The notes: generated by a model from the letters alone, not told the origin. DNA of 64,000 nucleotides from Bradyrhizobium sp. ISRA430 (GCF_029909975.1 NZ_CP094516.1:8038501-8102500), one strand, 5' to 3'. Counted from the first letter of the stretch, positions 40,520 through 49,484 are shown. Numbers and translations: made by a program.

Positions 40520-41317
40520 TCATTTCCTGATGACGCGCTCGCTGTTTCTTGCCTTGTCGAAATTCTTGGCGCGGTCAAGACCGATCGGCGCGATCAGCTT
40601 GGCCGAGACGAGATCGGCGCCGTCGAAATCGGTGCCGATGACGGTTGCTCCGCTCAGGTCGGCGCCGCCGAGCTGGGCGCCTTTTAGTAAGGCGCCGGTG
40701 AGATCGGCGTCTTTGAGGACAGCGAATTCGAGATCGACGCGCGAGAGGTCGGCGTTGTGCGCGTTCAGGCCGGTCAGATTGGCCGAGCGCAGCACGGCGC
40801 GCATCAGCCCCATCGACTGGTTGCGCATGTCGGCGCCAAGATGCGCCTCCGCGATCGAGGCACCCTTGAGGCTTGCACCGGTGAGATCGGCGGCGATGCG
40901 TGCCCCCGTCAGATCGGCGCCGTCGAGACGGGCGCGCGCCATCTGCGCGGCGAACAGATTGGCGCCCTTGAGGCTCGCGCCGGTGAGATCCGCCTCCAGC
41001 AGCCAGGCCTGATCCAGGATCGCGCGATCGAGATGAGCGCCTGCGAGCTTGGTCCTGTTCAGCCGCGCCGCGCGAAGAATGGCACCGGACATGTCCAGAC
41101 CCGACAGGTCGAGGCTCGAAAGCCGCTTGCCGGTGAAGTCGGCCGGTGCGGCCGCGCTCGCTCTTGCGAGCACGGTTTCGACCTCCGCCCGGGTCATCTC
41201 GGCCGACACCATCGCAGGCGAGGTGAGGTCGACGCCACGCATCATGTCCTGCGCGTTTGCCGCGGGTGCGGCAAGCACGACGCCGAGCGCTGCCAGAACA
41301 GCCGTTGCCTTCATCAT
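40520..41317 (-). CDS. secreted pentapeptide-repeat protein
   Basis: About 265 residues. After a signal peptide (A-A-N-A-Q-D) and a linker, residues from about 60 onward are A(D/N)LxxA pentapeptide repeats (A-D-L-T-G-A-S-L-K-G-A-N-L and so on) that would fold into a right-handed quadrilateral beta-helix, in two blocks interrupted near residue 165. The start is taken at ATG 41317, preceded by CGGAG; a GTG at 41332 is possible. Function unknown; it neighbours quinoprotein accessory genes. Confidence 0.85.
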   Translation of the reverse strand: MMKATAVLAALGVVLAAPAANAQDMMRGVDLTSPAMVSAEMTRAEVETVLARASAAAPADFTGKRLSSLDLSGLDMSGAILRAARLNRTKLAGAHLDRAILDQAWLLEADLTGASLKGANLFAAQMARARLDGADLTGARIAADLTGASLKGASIAEAHLGADMRNQSMGLMRAVLRSANLTGLNAHNADLSRVDLEFAVLKDADLTGALLKGAQLGGADLSGATVIGTDFDGADLVSAKLIAPIGLDRAKNFDKARNSERVIRK

Positions 41318-41362
41318 CAGGCTCCGCTTCACGTCTGTTTAGCACACAGGCGGCGCGGGTGC

Positions 41363-42091
41363 CTATGAGATATCCCGCCCGGCGCGCTCGCCCTGCGTCC
41401 GCCTCACCAGGCCGGCCTTGATCGCGGCGATCTCGGCCTCACCCCGCGCGCCGCGCGGGATGGCGATCGGCACGTCGGCCAGAATCCGCGCCGGCCGCGG
41501 CGACAGGAAGAACAAGCGGTCGCCAAGACGCACCGCGTCGTCGAGGCTGTGCGTCACCAGCAGCGTCATCACCGGCCGGCTTGCGACCAGCGTTGCAATC
41601 TCTTCGCGCAAGCGGCCGGCCAAGGCATCGTCGAGCGAGGCGAGCGGCTCGTCGAGCACCAGCAGGTCCGGCTCGACGGCGAAGGCGCGGGCGAGCGCGA
41701 CGCGGCGGGCAAGCCCAAGCGACAACTCACCGGGGAAGTGGCTGCGGTGCGCTCCCAGCTCGAGGATCCCCAGCAATTCGGCGAGCTTCGCCTCGTCGAT
41801 CTCCGGCGCCGCCAGCCGCACGTTCTGCTCGACCGAGCGCCACGGCAGCAGCCGCGGCTCCTGGAACACCATGCCGATGCGTGCGTTTGGCGGGCGCGTG
41901 ACGTCGCCCTGGAAGTCGCGATCGAGGCCCAGGATGATCCGCAGCATCGTGCTCTTGCCGCAGCCGGACGGGCCGACGAGAACGCCGACCTCGCCGGCGC
42001 CGAGCGAGAAGCGCACCGGCGCGAGCACCTCATGCGTCTCGCCTGCCGCGCTTCGGAAGGTCTTGCCTGTGATGTCGACCTCAAGCCGCAC
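41363..42091 (-). CDS. ABC importer ATPase, nitrate/sulfonate/taurine type
   Basis: A 242-residue ATPase: Walker A G-P-S-G-C-G-K-S-T, Q-loop F-Q-E-P-R-L-L-P-W (typical of the NitT/TauT group), signature in the variant form L-S-L-G-L, Walker B L-L-V-L-D-E-P and H-loop V-T-H-S. The GTG start lies inside the end of the permease gene, so it is the last gene of a three-gene importer operon. Confidence 0.87.
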   Translation of the reverse strand: MRLEVDITGKTFRSAAGETHEVLAPVRFSLGAGEVGVLVGPSGCGKSTMLRIILGLDRDFQGDVTRPPNARIGMVFQEPRLLPWRSVEQNVRLAAPEIDEAKLAELLGILELGAHRSHFPGELSLGLARRVALARAFAVEPDLLVLDEPLASLDDALAGRLREEIATLVASRPVMTLLVTHSLDDAVRLGDRLFFLSPRPARILADVPIAIPRGARGEAEIAAIKAGLVRRTQGERAGRDIS

Positions 42092-42818
42092 GGGGCCGCC
42101 ACCGTGTTGCGTGGGCTTCGAACGGCTGCACCAGCAGGGTTTCGATGATGAGCACGACGGCGGCGAACGTCAGCGAATAGGCTAGCAGTCGCGGCGTATC
42201 GAAGAGCTGGAACGCGACGCCGATTTCGAAGCCGACCCCGTTCGGTCGTCCCAGGAGCTCGGCGACCAGCACGATCTTCCAGACCAGCGACAATCCGGAG
42301 CGCGCGGCGGCCGCGATATAGGGCGCAAGCTGCGGCAGCACGACGTGGCGGAAGGCGCGCCAGCGCGACATCGCGAACACGGTGGCCATCTCGTCGAGCG
42401 AACGGTCGAGCGCACGCGTGCCCTCGCGCAAGGTGACGACAGCGGTCGGCAGCTTGTTGATGGCGATGGCCGCGATCGCGGCGGCTTCGGTAAGACCAGC
42501 CCAGATGTAGGCCAGCACGATCACGACCAGTGCCGGCAGGTTGAGGAGCAGGATCAGCCAGGGATCGCCGAGCCGGTCGGCGAGCTTCACCCGCCCCATC
42601 AGATAGCCGATGGCGCTGCCGAGCGACATCGCCAGCACGAAAGAGAGCACGACGCGCGCGAGCGTGACGCCGAGATGCAGGAACAGAGCGCCGCTTGCGG
42701 CTTCCGCGATCATGACCTCGAGCACGGCAGGCGGGGAGGGCAGCTTCACGCCGCCGACGAACAGCGCTGCAATCCACCAGATCGCAAGAAACAGGGCAAA
42801 CGACAAAAGACGCAGCAC
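42081..42818 (-). CDS. ABC importer permease, nitrate/sulfonate/taurine type
   Basis: A 245-residue inner-membrane protein with about six hydrophobic segments and an EAA loop (L-D-E-M-A-T-V-F-A-M-S-R-W-R-A-F). The start is the GTG at 42818, one base after the stop of the binding-protein gene; the longer frame upstream overlaps that gene and is artefactual. Confidence 0.86.
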   Translation of the reverse strand: MLRLLSFALFLAIWWIAALFVGGVKLPSPPAVLEVMIAEAASGALFLHLGVTLARVVLSFVLAMSLGSAIGYLMGRVKLADRLGDPWLILLLNLPALVVIVLAYIWAGLTEAAAIAAIAINKLPTAVVTLREGTRALDRSLDEMATVFAMSRWRAFRHVVLPQLAPYIAAAARSGLSLVWKIVLVAELLGRPNGVGFEIGVAFQLFDTPRLLAYSLTFAAVVLIIETLLVQPFEAHATRWRPRAA

Positions 42819-42819
42819 C

Positions 42820-43800
42820 TCAGTCTCCGGGAACCGCGTGATAGAACGTGCCGGGATCGAGCTCCGGCGCCGGCCCGACCAGGTCGCGGCCGCCGATCCC
42901 GGCGAGCACGCGGTAGAGCACGCGCGCGTCCGCCTCCTCGTCGTCGATGCTCCGGCGCGGAATGCCGTCGCGATAGCGGTCACGATAGGTCTTGAGCATG
43001 GCCGGATCGGTGGTGCCGGTGAGTGGCGCAACCTTCTCCCAGGCCGCATCCGACGTCACCAGCAGCTCCTTGGCCTTGCGGGTCATCGCGATGAAGCGGG
43101 CCACTGCGTCCCGGTGGCTTGCCGCCCAGGTTTCATCGAACACATAGCCGACGGCGGACACCGGGCCCTTGGCGCCGAGTTTCGGCAAGACATCCTCGAT
43201 GCCGGCGACGCGGCGAAAGCCCTTGGCCTCGAGTTGGGCGCAGAAATTCCAGAAATTGAGGCTCGCATCCATCTCACCGTCGAGCGCCTTGGCCGCCAGC
43301 AAAGGCGGTGCGCCATAGACGATGGTCGCCTCCGATTTCAGGTCGATGCCGTCCTGCTTCATCCGCGCCTGAAGCAGGAGCCAGCTCTTGTCGATCGGCC
43401 CGCCGGCGACGGCGAGCTTGCGCCCCTTGAGGTCGGCGAGCGACTTGATCGGCGAGGCCGCCGGCACCATCACCGCGCCGAGTGCGCTGGAGTAGGGATA
43501 GAAGGTCGGCTTGGCGCCGAGCGCGCGCTCGCGTGAGACCCAGAGCCAGTCCGACAGCATAATGTCGGCGTTCCCCGCGCGCATCGCGATCTTGCCGGCC
43601 TCGGTGCTCGCGAGCTCCGTCACCTCGAGCGACAGGTTGGCCTCCTTGTCGAGGCCATTGGCGCGGATCGTGGCCAGTTCCCAGGAGAATGTTCCGGTTT
43701 TCTGCACCGCAAGGCGGATCGTATCCGCGGCGCAGGCGGGAGCAAGATGCGCCAGTGCCAGCACGGCCGACAGCGTTGCTATTCGAGCAAGACCTCTCAT
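42820..43800 (-). CDS. ABC importer periplasmic binding protein, NitT/TauT type
   Basis: A 326-residue binding protein with signal peptide (A-P-A-C-A-A-D) and a family 2-type SBP fold (I-R-L-A-V-Q-K-T-G-T-F-S-W-E, then G-N-A-D-I-M-L-S-D-W-L-W). Relatives bind nitrate, sulfonates, taurine or thiamine precursors. First gene of the operon with permease and ATPase. Position inside a quinoprotein region may mean uptake of a related solute, but the ligand cannot be read. Confidence 0.85.
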   Translation of the reverse strand: MRGLARIATLSAVLALAHLAPACAADTIRLAVQKTGTFSWELATIRANGLDKEANLSLEVTELASTEAGKIAMRAGNADIMLSDWLWVSRERALGAKPTFYPYSSALGAVMVPAASPIKSLADLKGRKLAVAGGPIDKSWLLLQARMKQDGIDLKSEATIVYGAPPLLAAKALDGEMDASLNFWNFCAQLEAKGFRRVAGIEDVLPKLGAKGPVSAVGYVFDETWAASHRDAVARFIAMTRKAKELLVTSDAAWEKVAPLTGTTDPAMLKTYRDRYRDGIPRRSIDDEEADARVLYRVLAGIGGRDLVGPAPELDPGTFYHAVPGD

Positions 43801-43886
43801 CACCTTGTGAGCCGCTTCCACCAACGAGTTCTTTTCAGGACAATAGGCATAGCATAGTTTCTGTCGCAACCAGCGGGAGGATGATC

Positions 43887-44246
43887 ATGAGTTTCGCCGG
43901 ACGGGTACGACCGATTGTCGCCGCATTGGCGGTGGTGGCGGCGACCGCATGCGTGGCGCGGGCCGAGGAGGCCAATGACTATCCGACCTCCGCGCGGGCC
44001 GAATACGTCTATGGTTGCATGAAGGCCAATGGCGAGACGCGGCAGGCGATCGAGCAATGTTCCTGCTCGATCGATGTGGTTGCCTCTATCGTGCCCTATG
44101 AGCGCTACGTCACCGCAGAGACCGCGCTCAGCATGTCCCAGGTGCGCGGCAATCTCGGTGTCCAGTTTCGCACCTCCGAACAGGCCAACACCGCCGTGAA
44201 CGATCTCCGCCGCGCTCAGGCGGAAGCCGAGGTGAGGTGTTTTTAG
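43887..44246 (+). CDS. small secreted protein with conserved cysteines
   Basis: A 119-residue protein: signal peptide (A-T-A-C-V-A-R-A-E-E) and a mature domain with Y-V-Y-G-C-M-K-A-N-G, E-Q-C-S-C-S-I-D-V-V and a C-terminal C-F. The ATG at 43887 is 6 bases from GGGAGG; the in-frame ATG at 43881 touches the site and is unlikely. Four mature Cys residues suggest disulfides. Function unknown; it lies just upstream of the left IS copy. Confidence 0.75.
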   Translation: MSFAGRVRPIVAALAVVAATACVARAEEANDYPTSARAEYVYGCMKANGETRQAIEQCSCSIDVVASIVPYERYVTAETALSMSQVRGNLGVQFRTSEQANTAVNDLRRAQAEAEVRCF

Positions 44247-44280
44247 CCACTTGTTGTGCTTTCTTCCCTTCTCCCCTTGT

Positions 44281-45407
44281 GGGCCTGTTGCGCTACTGGC
44301 TTTTGAGGCCGAGACAGGTCAGGGGAGAAGCTGGTTGCCGGGGTAGCGGGCCGACGAAGGGGTCGGCTGGTGCCCTCGGCGGGCGGCTCAGGCTGTGATC
44401 GCAGCCCATTTCCTCATGTTGAACGCGATGGAGGCGAGCAGGACTTGCCCGCTTGCTTTGGCAAGACCGACATAACGGATGCAGGTCAGTCGCATGCGGC
44501 GTTTGAGGGTGGCGAAGGTGGTCTCCACCGTTGCCCGTCGTCGGGCGATGAGAAGGTTGTAGCGTTTGAGCCTCGGCGGCAGCTCCGGGTGATGCCTGTT
44601 GGGACGACGTGCGATGCGGGGCTTTTTGCCTTCAGCTTTCAGCCGGGCCCGCCTGGCATGGGTGTCATAGGCGGCATCGGCCCACACCACGGCTTCGTCG
44701 CCGCGGATCAGATCGTCCGCAGGCGTCGTGTCGTTGATATTGGCGGGCGTGGTCAGCACCGACCGGATCAGGCCGGAGCCCTCATCGACACCCATGTGAG
44801 CCTTGTAACCGAAGGTCGAGCCGCTTTTGCCTTGCCGCTTGGCAAACCGGGCATCGGGATCCTTCGACGGCTGTTCTTGCGTCGGAGGCGCTGACACCGC
44901 CTGGATCAATGTCGCATCCAGCATCGTGCCGCGCTTCAGGATGACACCAGCATTCTCAAGCTGACGATCGAGCTCACCAAACAGCTTGTCCAGCAGCCCT
45001 TGCTCAACAAGCTGGTTCCGGAAGCGGTTCAGGACCGTGTGATCAGGCGTCGCATCTTCGAGACTGAGACCCACGAAGCGCTTGAACGACAAGCGGTCCC
45101 CCAGCGCCTCCTCGAGCTCGCGCTCCGAAAGACCATAGAGCGACTGCAACAGCAGCGCGCGAAACAGCACCAGCACCGGATAGCCCGGGCGGCCAGGGCT
45201 TCCTTCATCCCGCAAATGCGCCATCAGCTTCTCGAACCGGTACCATTTGACCAAGCTCGACAACCGATCCAGCGCCGCATTGGCACCGGCTCCCTTCGGC
45301 AGCCACGCCTCAATAAAACTCGGCTGCCCCGTCTGCTTCACCGCCATCGTCAGTCCTCCAGGGCTCTGCCCTAGAGAATCACAGTCGTGGGATTACGCAA
45401 CAGGCCC
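44281..45407 (-). mobile_element. IS5-family insertion sequence, left copy (1127 bp)
   Basis: Terminal inverted repeats GGGCCTGTTGCG / CGCAACAGGCCC enclose one transposase gene read on the minus strand. CTTGT occurs directly outside both ends, a 5-bp target duplication. The flanks TTCTCCC-CTTGT-GGGAGAA show that the target was the loop of a palindromic intergenic repeat. It has the same length and apparently the same sequence as the copy at 54713-55839, in opposite orientation. Confidence 0.93.
44388..45347 (-). CDS. IS5-family DDE transposase, left copy
   Basis: A 319-residue transposase with an N-terminal DUF772-type domain (G-Y-P-V-L-V-L-F-R-A-L-L-L-Q) and the DDE catalytic residues D144 (M-L-D-A-T), D224 (V-W-A-D-A-A-Y-D) and E275 (T-V-E-T-T-F). 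It is complete and identical at protein level to the second copy, so both are probably recent and functional. Confidence 0.95.
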   Translation of the reverse strand: MAVKQTGQPSFIEAWLPKGAGANAALDRLSSLVKWYRFEKLMAHLRDEGSPGRPGYPVLVLFRALLLQSLYGLSERELEEALGDRLSFKRFVGLSLEDATPDHTVLNRFRNQLVEQGLLDKLFGELDRQLENAGVILKRGTMLDATLIQAVSAPPTQEQPSKDPDARFAKRQGKSGSTFGYKAHMGVDEGSGLIRSVLTTPANINDTTPADDLIRGDEAVVWADAAYDTHARRARLKAEGKKPRIARRPNRHHPELPPRLKRYNLLIARRRATVETTFATLKRRMRLTCIRYVGLAKASGQVLLASIAFNMRKWAAITA

Positions 45408-45592
45408 CTTGTGGGAGAAGGTGGCATAGGCGGCCTTCGGCCGCCGTTCTTAAGAACGCCGAAGCGAAGCTTCGGCTACGGCGCCGGATGAGGGGTTCTA
45501 TCAGTGGATTCCGGCGAGAGTGGTGTGCGCGGAGAGGCACCCCTCACCGGCCTCGCTTCGCGAGGCACCCTCTCCCACAACAAGGGGTGAGG
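45408..45592. repeat. right part of the palindromic repeat split by the left IS
   Basis: Starts CTTGTGGGAGAAGGTGG and ends CACCCTCTCCCACAACAAGG, with internal hairpins (GGCCTTCGGCC, CCGAAGCGAAGCTTCGG, CCTCGCTTCGCGAGG). Its missing left end is TTCTCCC at 44269-44275, on the far side of the IS. Confidence 0.7.
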
Positions 45593-45609
45593 GTAAAGAT
45601 AGCGCCTTA

Positions 45610-46428
45610 TCACGTCCCCGGCTTCTCCACGTCCCACTCGTTGCGGAACACATGTCCATCCGTGTCTTTCGCTTCCGCGCGGAAACGCTTCGCGCCGTTG
45701 GAGACGTAGGTGAAGCGCAGATTGGGATCTTCCGAGATCGAGATGCCACCTTCCATCGCTAGCACGAGGCTGTCGTCCTGGGTGAGCTTCAGCGCGTTGA
45801 TGAAGAAGGCCGGGATATAGAGCTGCGTCACCTGGTCCATCTGCAGGCCGGAATTGTTGGGATGGCCGATCATGATCTGCGCCTCGCGGATGCGGCTTGC
45901 GGGTGCGTCCTCGCGCGCGAACTGTCGGTAGCGCATCTGGCCGAGCCGATTCCTGGCTTCCTCGGCATTCTTCACCGCTGGCGCCGAGCAGCCGCCGGAG
46001 GCCTTCACATAGGTCTTCGAGACATAGAGCTGGCCGTCGCTGAGCTCAGCCACCGCGTGGACGTCGGTGTAGTTGTTGACGCGCACGCGCGTGGAAATCT
46101 CCGTGACATTCGCGTCCGCCCCGAGCTCGAACTTCGCCGCCATCGGGGCGGGGTTGCGGTCGATCACGAGCGTGATCGCGCGGATGCGGCGGGCATCGCC
46201 GGGCGACAGCTTGCTGCGCAAGGTTACTGGAACAATCGCTGCGTCTTCGGCCCGATAAGGCATCTCGATGCCGATGACGTCGCTGCCGTCGTTCATCGCA
46301 CGGTTGTTGAAGATGTCCTGCACCAGACCCGGCCAGGGATCATAGGCCTCCTCAGCGGGCGCCGGCGCGGCGAAGGCGATGCCGAGCAGCGCGGCGATCA
46401 GGGGCAGGCGGAGGGCGTATTCCATCAT
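45610..46428 (-). CDS. quinoprotein dehydrogenase-associated SoxYZ-like carrier
   Basis: A 272-residue secreted protein (signal peptide to about E26) fusing a SoxY-like N-terminal domain and a SoxZ-like C-terminal domain. The carrier cysteine sits in S-G-G-C147-S-A-P, an internal version of the SoxY GGCGG swinging arm. Members of this fused family occur beside PQQ dehydrogenase genes, together with a zinc hydrolase as encoded just upstream. The carried group is unknown. Alternative ATG at 46425. Confidence 0.85.
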   Translation of the reverse strand: MMEYALRLPLIAALLGIAFAAPAPAEEAYDPWPGLVQDIFNNRAMNDGSDVIGIEMPYRAEDAAIVPVTLRSKLSPGDARRIRAITLVIDRNPAPMAAKFELGADANVTEISTRVRVNNYTDVHAVAELSDGQLYVSKTYVKASGGCSAPAVKNAEEARNRLGQMRYRQFAREDAPASRIREAQIMIGHPNNSGLQMDQVTQLYIPAFFINALKLTQDDSLVLAMEGGISISEDPNLRFTYVSNGAKRFRAEAKDTDGHVFRNEWDVEKPGT

Positions 46429-46455
46429 GGTCGTAGTCCCGCGCGAACGGAGCAG

Positions 46456-46497
46456 TGATCCCTGGGTCAGCATAGCTGATCCCTGGGTCAGCGTAGC
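46456..46497. repeat. 21-bp tandem repeat between two quinoprotein accessory genes
   Basis: TGATCCCTGGGTCAGCATAGC followed at once by the same 21-mer with one change (A to G). Each unit contains the near-palindrome TGATCCCTGGGTCA. It fills most of the 76-bp gap between the hydrolase stop and the SoxYZ-like start. Confidence 0.75.
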
Positions 46498-46504
46498 GCG
46501 CCCG

Positions 46505-47431
46505 CTACTCCCATTCAATTTCCGAGAATGCTGCGGTTGCGTTGCGGGCATTGTAGTCGTCGAACAGCTCCCAATGCGACCGTTCCGACGCTGCCGCCTT
46601 GTCCGCCGCCGCCCTGATCGGCTCGCCCTTTTTGTTGAGCGCGCGGACATCACCGAGCAGTGTCGAGAGGTAACGCCGCTCATGTGCCAGCGCCGCGGGC
46701 CAGTCGCTCACGGGTCCGTGACCAGGAACGACGCGCTGCGCGGGAACGGCCTCAAGCTCCTTGAGGAGGGCAAGCCAGCCCCGGATGCTGCCGTCCATCA
46801 CCGGAATATGGCGGAGAAAGACGAGGTCGCCCGTGAACAGGGTTTTCGTCGTTTCATCATAAACGGTCAGGTCGTTGTCGCTGTGGGCGGTTGGCCAGGC
46901 CCGCAAGACGAGGCGGCGCGATCCGAGGTCGAGCGTCATGGTGTCGGAAACGAGTAGGGTGGGCGGAACGATCTTGACCGTCGCGATCAGCTCGTCGCCC
47001 ATGATCCGGCGAAAATTGTCGAGGTAGTACGGGCCGCGTGTGGCAAGCGCCTGCGGCAGCTTGCTGTGGCCGACGAAGCTTGTTCCTTGCGCGACGAAGG
47101 CGGCGTTGCCGAAGACGTGGTCGGGATGACCGTGCGTGTTGATGACGTAGCGGATCGGCTTGGCGGTGCGGGCCCGCACCGCCGCCAGCAGTGCCTCGCC
47201 CTCGCGGACACTGCCGCCGGTGTCGACCACGGCGACCGCGTCATCGCCGATGACGAAGCCGACATTGGCGATCGCGCCCTGGTTCTTGGAATTCATCAGC
47301 GCGACCATGCCGATATGGACAAAGATTCCGGGAGCCACTTCGCTCACAGGCAATTCAGCGGCCTCGGTGCGTGCTAGCGTGGATACCCCCAGCAGGGCGA
47401 GGACCGCGATCATTGAAGCGATATGAGCCAC
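46505..47431 (-). CDS. quinoprotein relay system zinc metallohydrolase
   Basis: A 308-residue metallo-beta-lactamase-fold protein with signal peptide (T-E-A-A-E-L). Metal ligands are visible: H-G-H-P-D-H, then T-A-H-S-D-N-D, F-T-G-D-L-V-F and P-G-H-G-P. It belongs to the SoxH-like group found beside PQQ dehydrogenases and the SoxYZ-like carrier. A GTG start at 47431 is preceded by GAGG with 8-base spacing. Reaction unknown, perhaps release of a group from the carrier cysteine. Confidence 0.87.
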   Translation of the reverse strand: MAHIASMIAVLALLGVSTLARTEAAELPVSEVAPGIFVHIGMVALMNSKNQGAIANVGFVIGDDAVAVVDTGGSVREGEALLAAVRARTAKPIRYVINTHGHPDHVFGNAAFVAQGTSFVGHSKLPQALATRGPYYLDNFRRIMGDELIATVKIVPPTLLVSDTMTLDLGSRRLVLRAWPTAHSDNDLTVYDETTKTLFTGDLVFLRHIPVMDGSIRGWLALLKELEAVPAQRVVPGHGPVSDWPAALAHERRYLSTLLGDVRALNKKGEPIRAAADKAAASERSHWELFDDYNARNATAAFSEIEWE

Positions 47432-47557
47432 TTTTACGCCTCAGTTCCTCATCCGCGGCATTGCACTGCAACAAGACAAGCCGACACAAAGTTGGGCAAG
47501 ACATGACGCATCATGCGTTGCATGGATAGCATTCAAACAAAACGAGGAGGAAGCGCG
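47432..47557. promoter_or_regulatory. divergent promoter region with two small palindromes
   Basis: Between the zinc hydrolase (minus) and XoxJ-like (plus) genes. It contains TTGCA-C-TGCAA (47461-47471) and ACGCAT-C-ATGCGT (47506-47518), each perfect. Either could bind a regulator controlling both directions; AGGAGG at 47545-47550 is the XoxJ ribosome binding site. Confidence 0.45.
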
Positions 47558-48442
47558 ATGACGGAGGCCGGACGACATCGTCGCTGGTTGCTTTCGCTGT
47601 GGGTGATGGTCGTGTCTTGCGTGCTGAGCGGCGTAGCCGTGGCGCAGACCAACGACAGCGGCGATCTCTCGTTCGAGCTGATCGACCCGAAGGTGCTGCG
47701 CGTTTGCGCCGATCCGCGCAATCTGCCTTTCTCCAATGAAAAGGGCGAGGGCTTTGAGAACAAGCTCGCCGAGCTGCTCGCCCAAAAACTCCAGAAGACG
47801 CTCGATTACGTGTACTTCCCGCAGGCCACCGGCTTCGTGCGCATGACGCTGGGCGCGCATCGCTGCGATGTCATCATGGGCTTTCCGCAAGGCGATGACC
47901 TCGTGCAGGGCACCAATCCCTATTACCGCACGACCTACGCGCTGGTCGCGAAGGCGGGCAGCGGGCTCGAGGACGTCGATACGCTCGAGGACGCGCGGCT
48001 CAAGGGCAAGCACATCGGCATCATCGCCGGCACGCCGCCGGCGACCAACATGGCCCTCGCCGGCCTGATGGGCGATGCAAAGCCCTATCCGCTGATGATC
48101 GACACGCGTTTCGACAACTCTGCCAAGGCGATGATCGACGATCTCGCGGCCGGCACGATCGACGCCGGCGTGCTGTGGGGGCCGATGGCGGGGTTCTATG
48201 CGAAACAGACCGGGGCCTCGCTTCATGTCACGCCGCTGGTGAAGGAAACCACAGGGCCGAAGCTCGTCTATCGCATCGGCATGGGTGTACGTCCCGCCGA
48301 CCAGAACTGGAAGCGGCAGCTCAACAAACTGATCCAGGAGAACCAGGGCGAGATCAACAAGATCCTGCTCGACTTCGGCGTCCCGCTGCTCGACGAGAGC
48401 GACCGGCCGCTCGGTGCGGAGACGGCCAAGAAGACGCCATGA
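47558..48442 (+). CDS. quinoprotein dehydrogenase-associated periplasmic binding protein (XoxJ/MxaJ family)
   Basis: A 294-residue secreted protein (signal peptide to about A-V-A-Q). The family opening L-R-V-C-A-D-P-R-N-L-P-F-S-N and G-F-E-N-K-L-A-E-L-L-A are exact hallmarks of the PQQ-dehydrogenase-associated binding proteins. XoxJ is proposed to assist activation of XoxF. Since the xoxF operon here lacks xoxJ, this gene 18 kb away may supply it. The stop overlaps the next gene by ATGA. Confidence 0.9.
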   Translation: MTEAGRHRRWLLSLWVMVVSCVLSGVAVAQTNDSGDLSFELIDPKVLRVCADPRNLPFSNEKGEGFENKLAELLAQKLQKTLDYVYFPQATGFVRMTLGAHRCDVIMGFPQGDDLVQGTNPYYRTTYALVAKAGSGLEDVDTLEDARLKGKHIGIIAGTPPATNMALAGLMGDAKPYPLMIDTRFDNSAKAMIDDLAAGTIDAGVLWGPMAGFYAKQTGASLHVTPLVKETTGPKLVYRIGMGVRPADQNWKRQLNKLIQENQGEINKILLDFGVPLLDESDRPLGAETAKKTP

Positions 48443-48996
48443 GGCGAATTCTCGCGGTTGCGCTCGTCGCCGCCGCGCTGGCGGCGCCGGCGTCCGGGCA
48501 GCAGCGGGAGCCTTTCGAGCCAGAGGGCTATCGCACCGACAATTATCGCGCGCCGGTGCCGGCGACGTTGGAAGGCGCGCACGTGCTCACGACCGCGGAA
48601 GCCGAGGCGATCTGGCGTGCGAAGAGCGCCGCCTTCGTCGATGTGCTGCCGCGTCCGCCGAAGCCGAAGAACCTTCCCGCAGGCACCGTCTGGCGCGATA
48701 CGCCGCGCAAAAACATTCCCGGCAGCATCTGGCTGCCCGATACGGGCTATGGCGCGCTGCCGCCGGCGATGGACGCGTATTTCCAGCGCGGCCTCGCACA
48801 TGCGACGCGCGGCAACAAGACCGCGCCGCTTGTGATCTATTGCCAGGCCGATTGCTGGATGTCCTGGAATGCCGCCAAACGCGCGCTCGCTTACGGCTAT
48901 TCCAACGTCGCCTGGTATCCCGACGGCACCGACGGCTGGGAGCGCGCAGGCCTTCCCATCGAAGAGGCGCAGCCAGAACCGCGCCCCGAGCAGTGA
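48439..48996 (+). CDS. PQQ-dependent catabolism-associated CxxxCW rhodanese-like protein
   Basis: A 185-residue secreted protein with a rhodanese-like domain whose active-site stretch reads Y-C135-Q-A-D-C139-W140-M-S-W-N-A-A-K-R-A, the signature of a family found with PQQ alcohol dehydrogenases. The two Cys may handle sulfur or a disulfide. Translation is coupled to the XoxJ-like gene by ATGA. Confidence 0.9.
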   Translation: MRRILAVALVAAALAAPASGQQREPFEPEGYRTDNYRAPVPATLEGAHVLTTAEAEAIWRAKSAAFVDVLPRPPKPKNLPAGTVWRDTPRKNIPGSIWLPDTGYGALPPAMDAYFQRGLAHATRGNKTAPLVIYCQADCWMSWNAAKRALAYGYSNVAWYPDGTDGWERAGLPIEEAQPEPRPEQ

Positions 48997-49039
48997 GGAG
49001 CTCAAATTGGACCGAACTGCACCACCGCGCGCAGATGCA

Positions 49040-49177
49040 CTTCCTCTCCCCGCTTGCGGGGAGAGGGTTGGACTCTCCTCGAGGGCGGTGAGAGTTGGAC
49101 TCGCAGAGACTCTCCATCACCCGGAATCCGCGCTTCGCGCGAATTCCGACCTCTCCGCGCAAGCGGGGCGAGGTGAA
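49040..49177. repeat. palindromic intergenic repeat (CTCCCCGC-type)
   Basis: Outer arms CTCTCCCCGCTTGCGGGGAGAGG and CCTCTCCGCGCAAGCGGGGCGAGG, inner GAGAGTTGGACTC / GAGACTCTCCATCACCC. Same family as 11989-12124; it separates convergent genes. Confidence 0.8.
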
Positions 49178-49184
49178 GACCCGA

Positions 49185-49484
49185 CTACTGCTTCTGAAGC
49201 TTGGTGAGCGTCCCGGTGCCGTCTGTAGCGGTCGCAGTGTACGTCACCCTGTCGCCGGCGTGGACGCTTTCGAGCATGCCGGCGTCCTTCGCCTTGTACT
49301 CCTGAAGGGAGCCGGCACCGCCGGCGCTGCCGCCGACCGTTCCCTTCTGCATCTGCTGAATCGAGATCGTGTTGTTGAGCCGGTCGATCCTCGTGATCAT
49401 TCCGTTCATGTCGTCAGCGAACGCCGGCGACGCTAACATGCCGATGGCCGCAGCCCCCGCGAAGATGAATTTTGCTGTTCCCAT
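49185..49484 (-). CDS. small secreted DUF1344-like protein
   Basis: A 99-residue protein: signal peptide (P-A-F-A-D-D), then M-N-G-M-I-T-R-I-D-R-L-N-N-T-I-S-I, a short Gly/Ala/Ser insert and G-D-R-V-T-Y-T. The pattern suggests a small beta-barrel (OB-like) fold, similar in length to DUF1344 and to CusF-type proteins, but Met/His metal ligands of CusF are not evident. Function unknown. Confidence 0.72.
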   Translation of the reverse strand: MGTAKFIFAGAAAIGMLASPAFADDMNGMITRIDRLNNTISIQQMQKGTVGGSAGGAGSLQEYKAKDAGMLESVHAGDRVTYTATATDGTGTLTKLQKQ

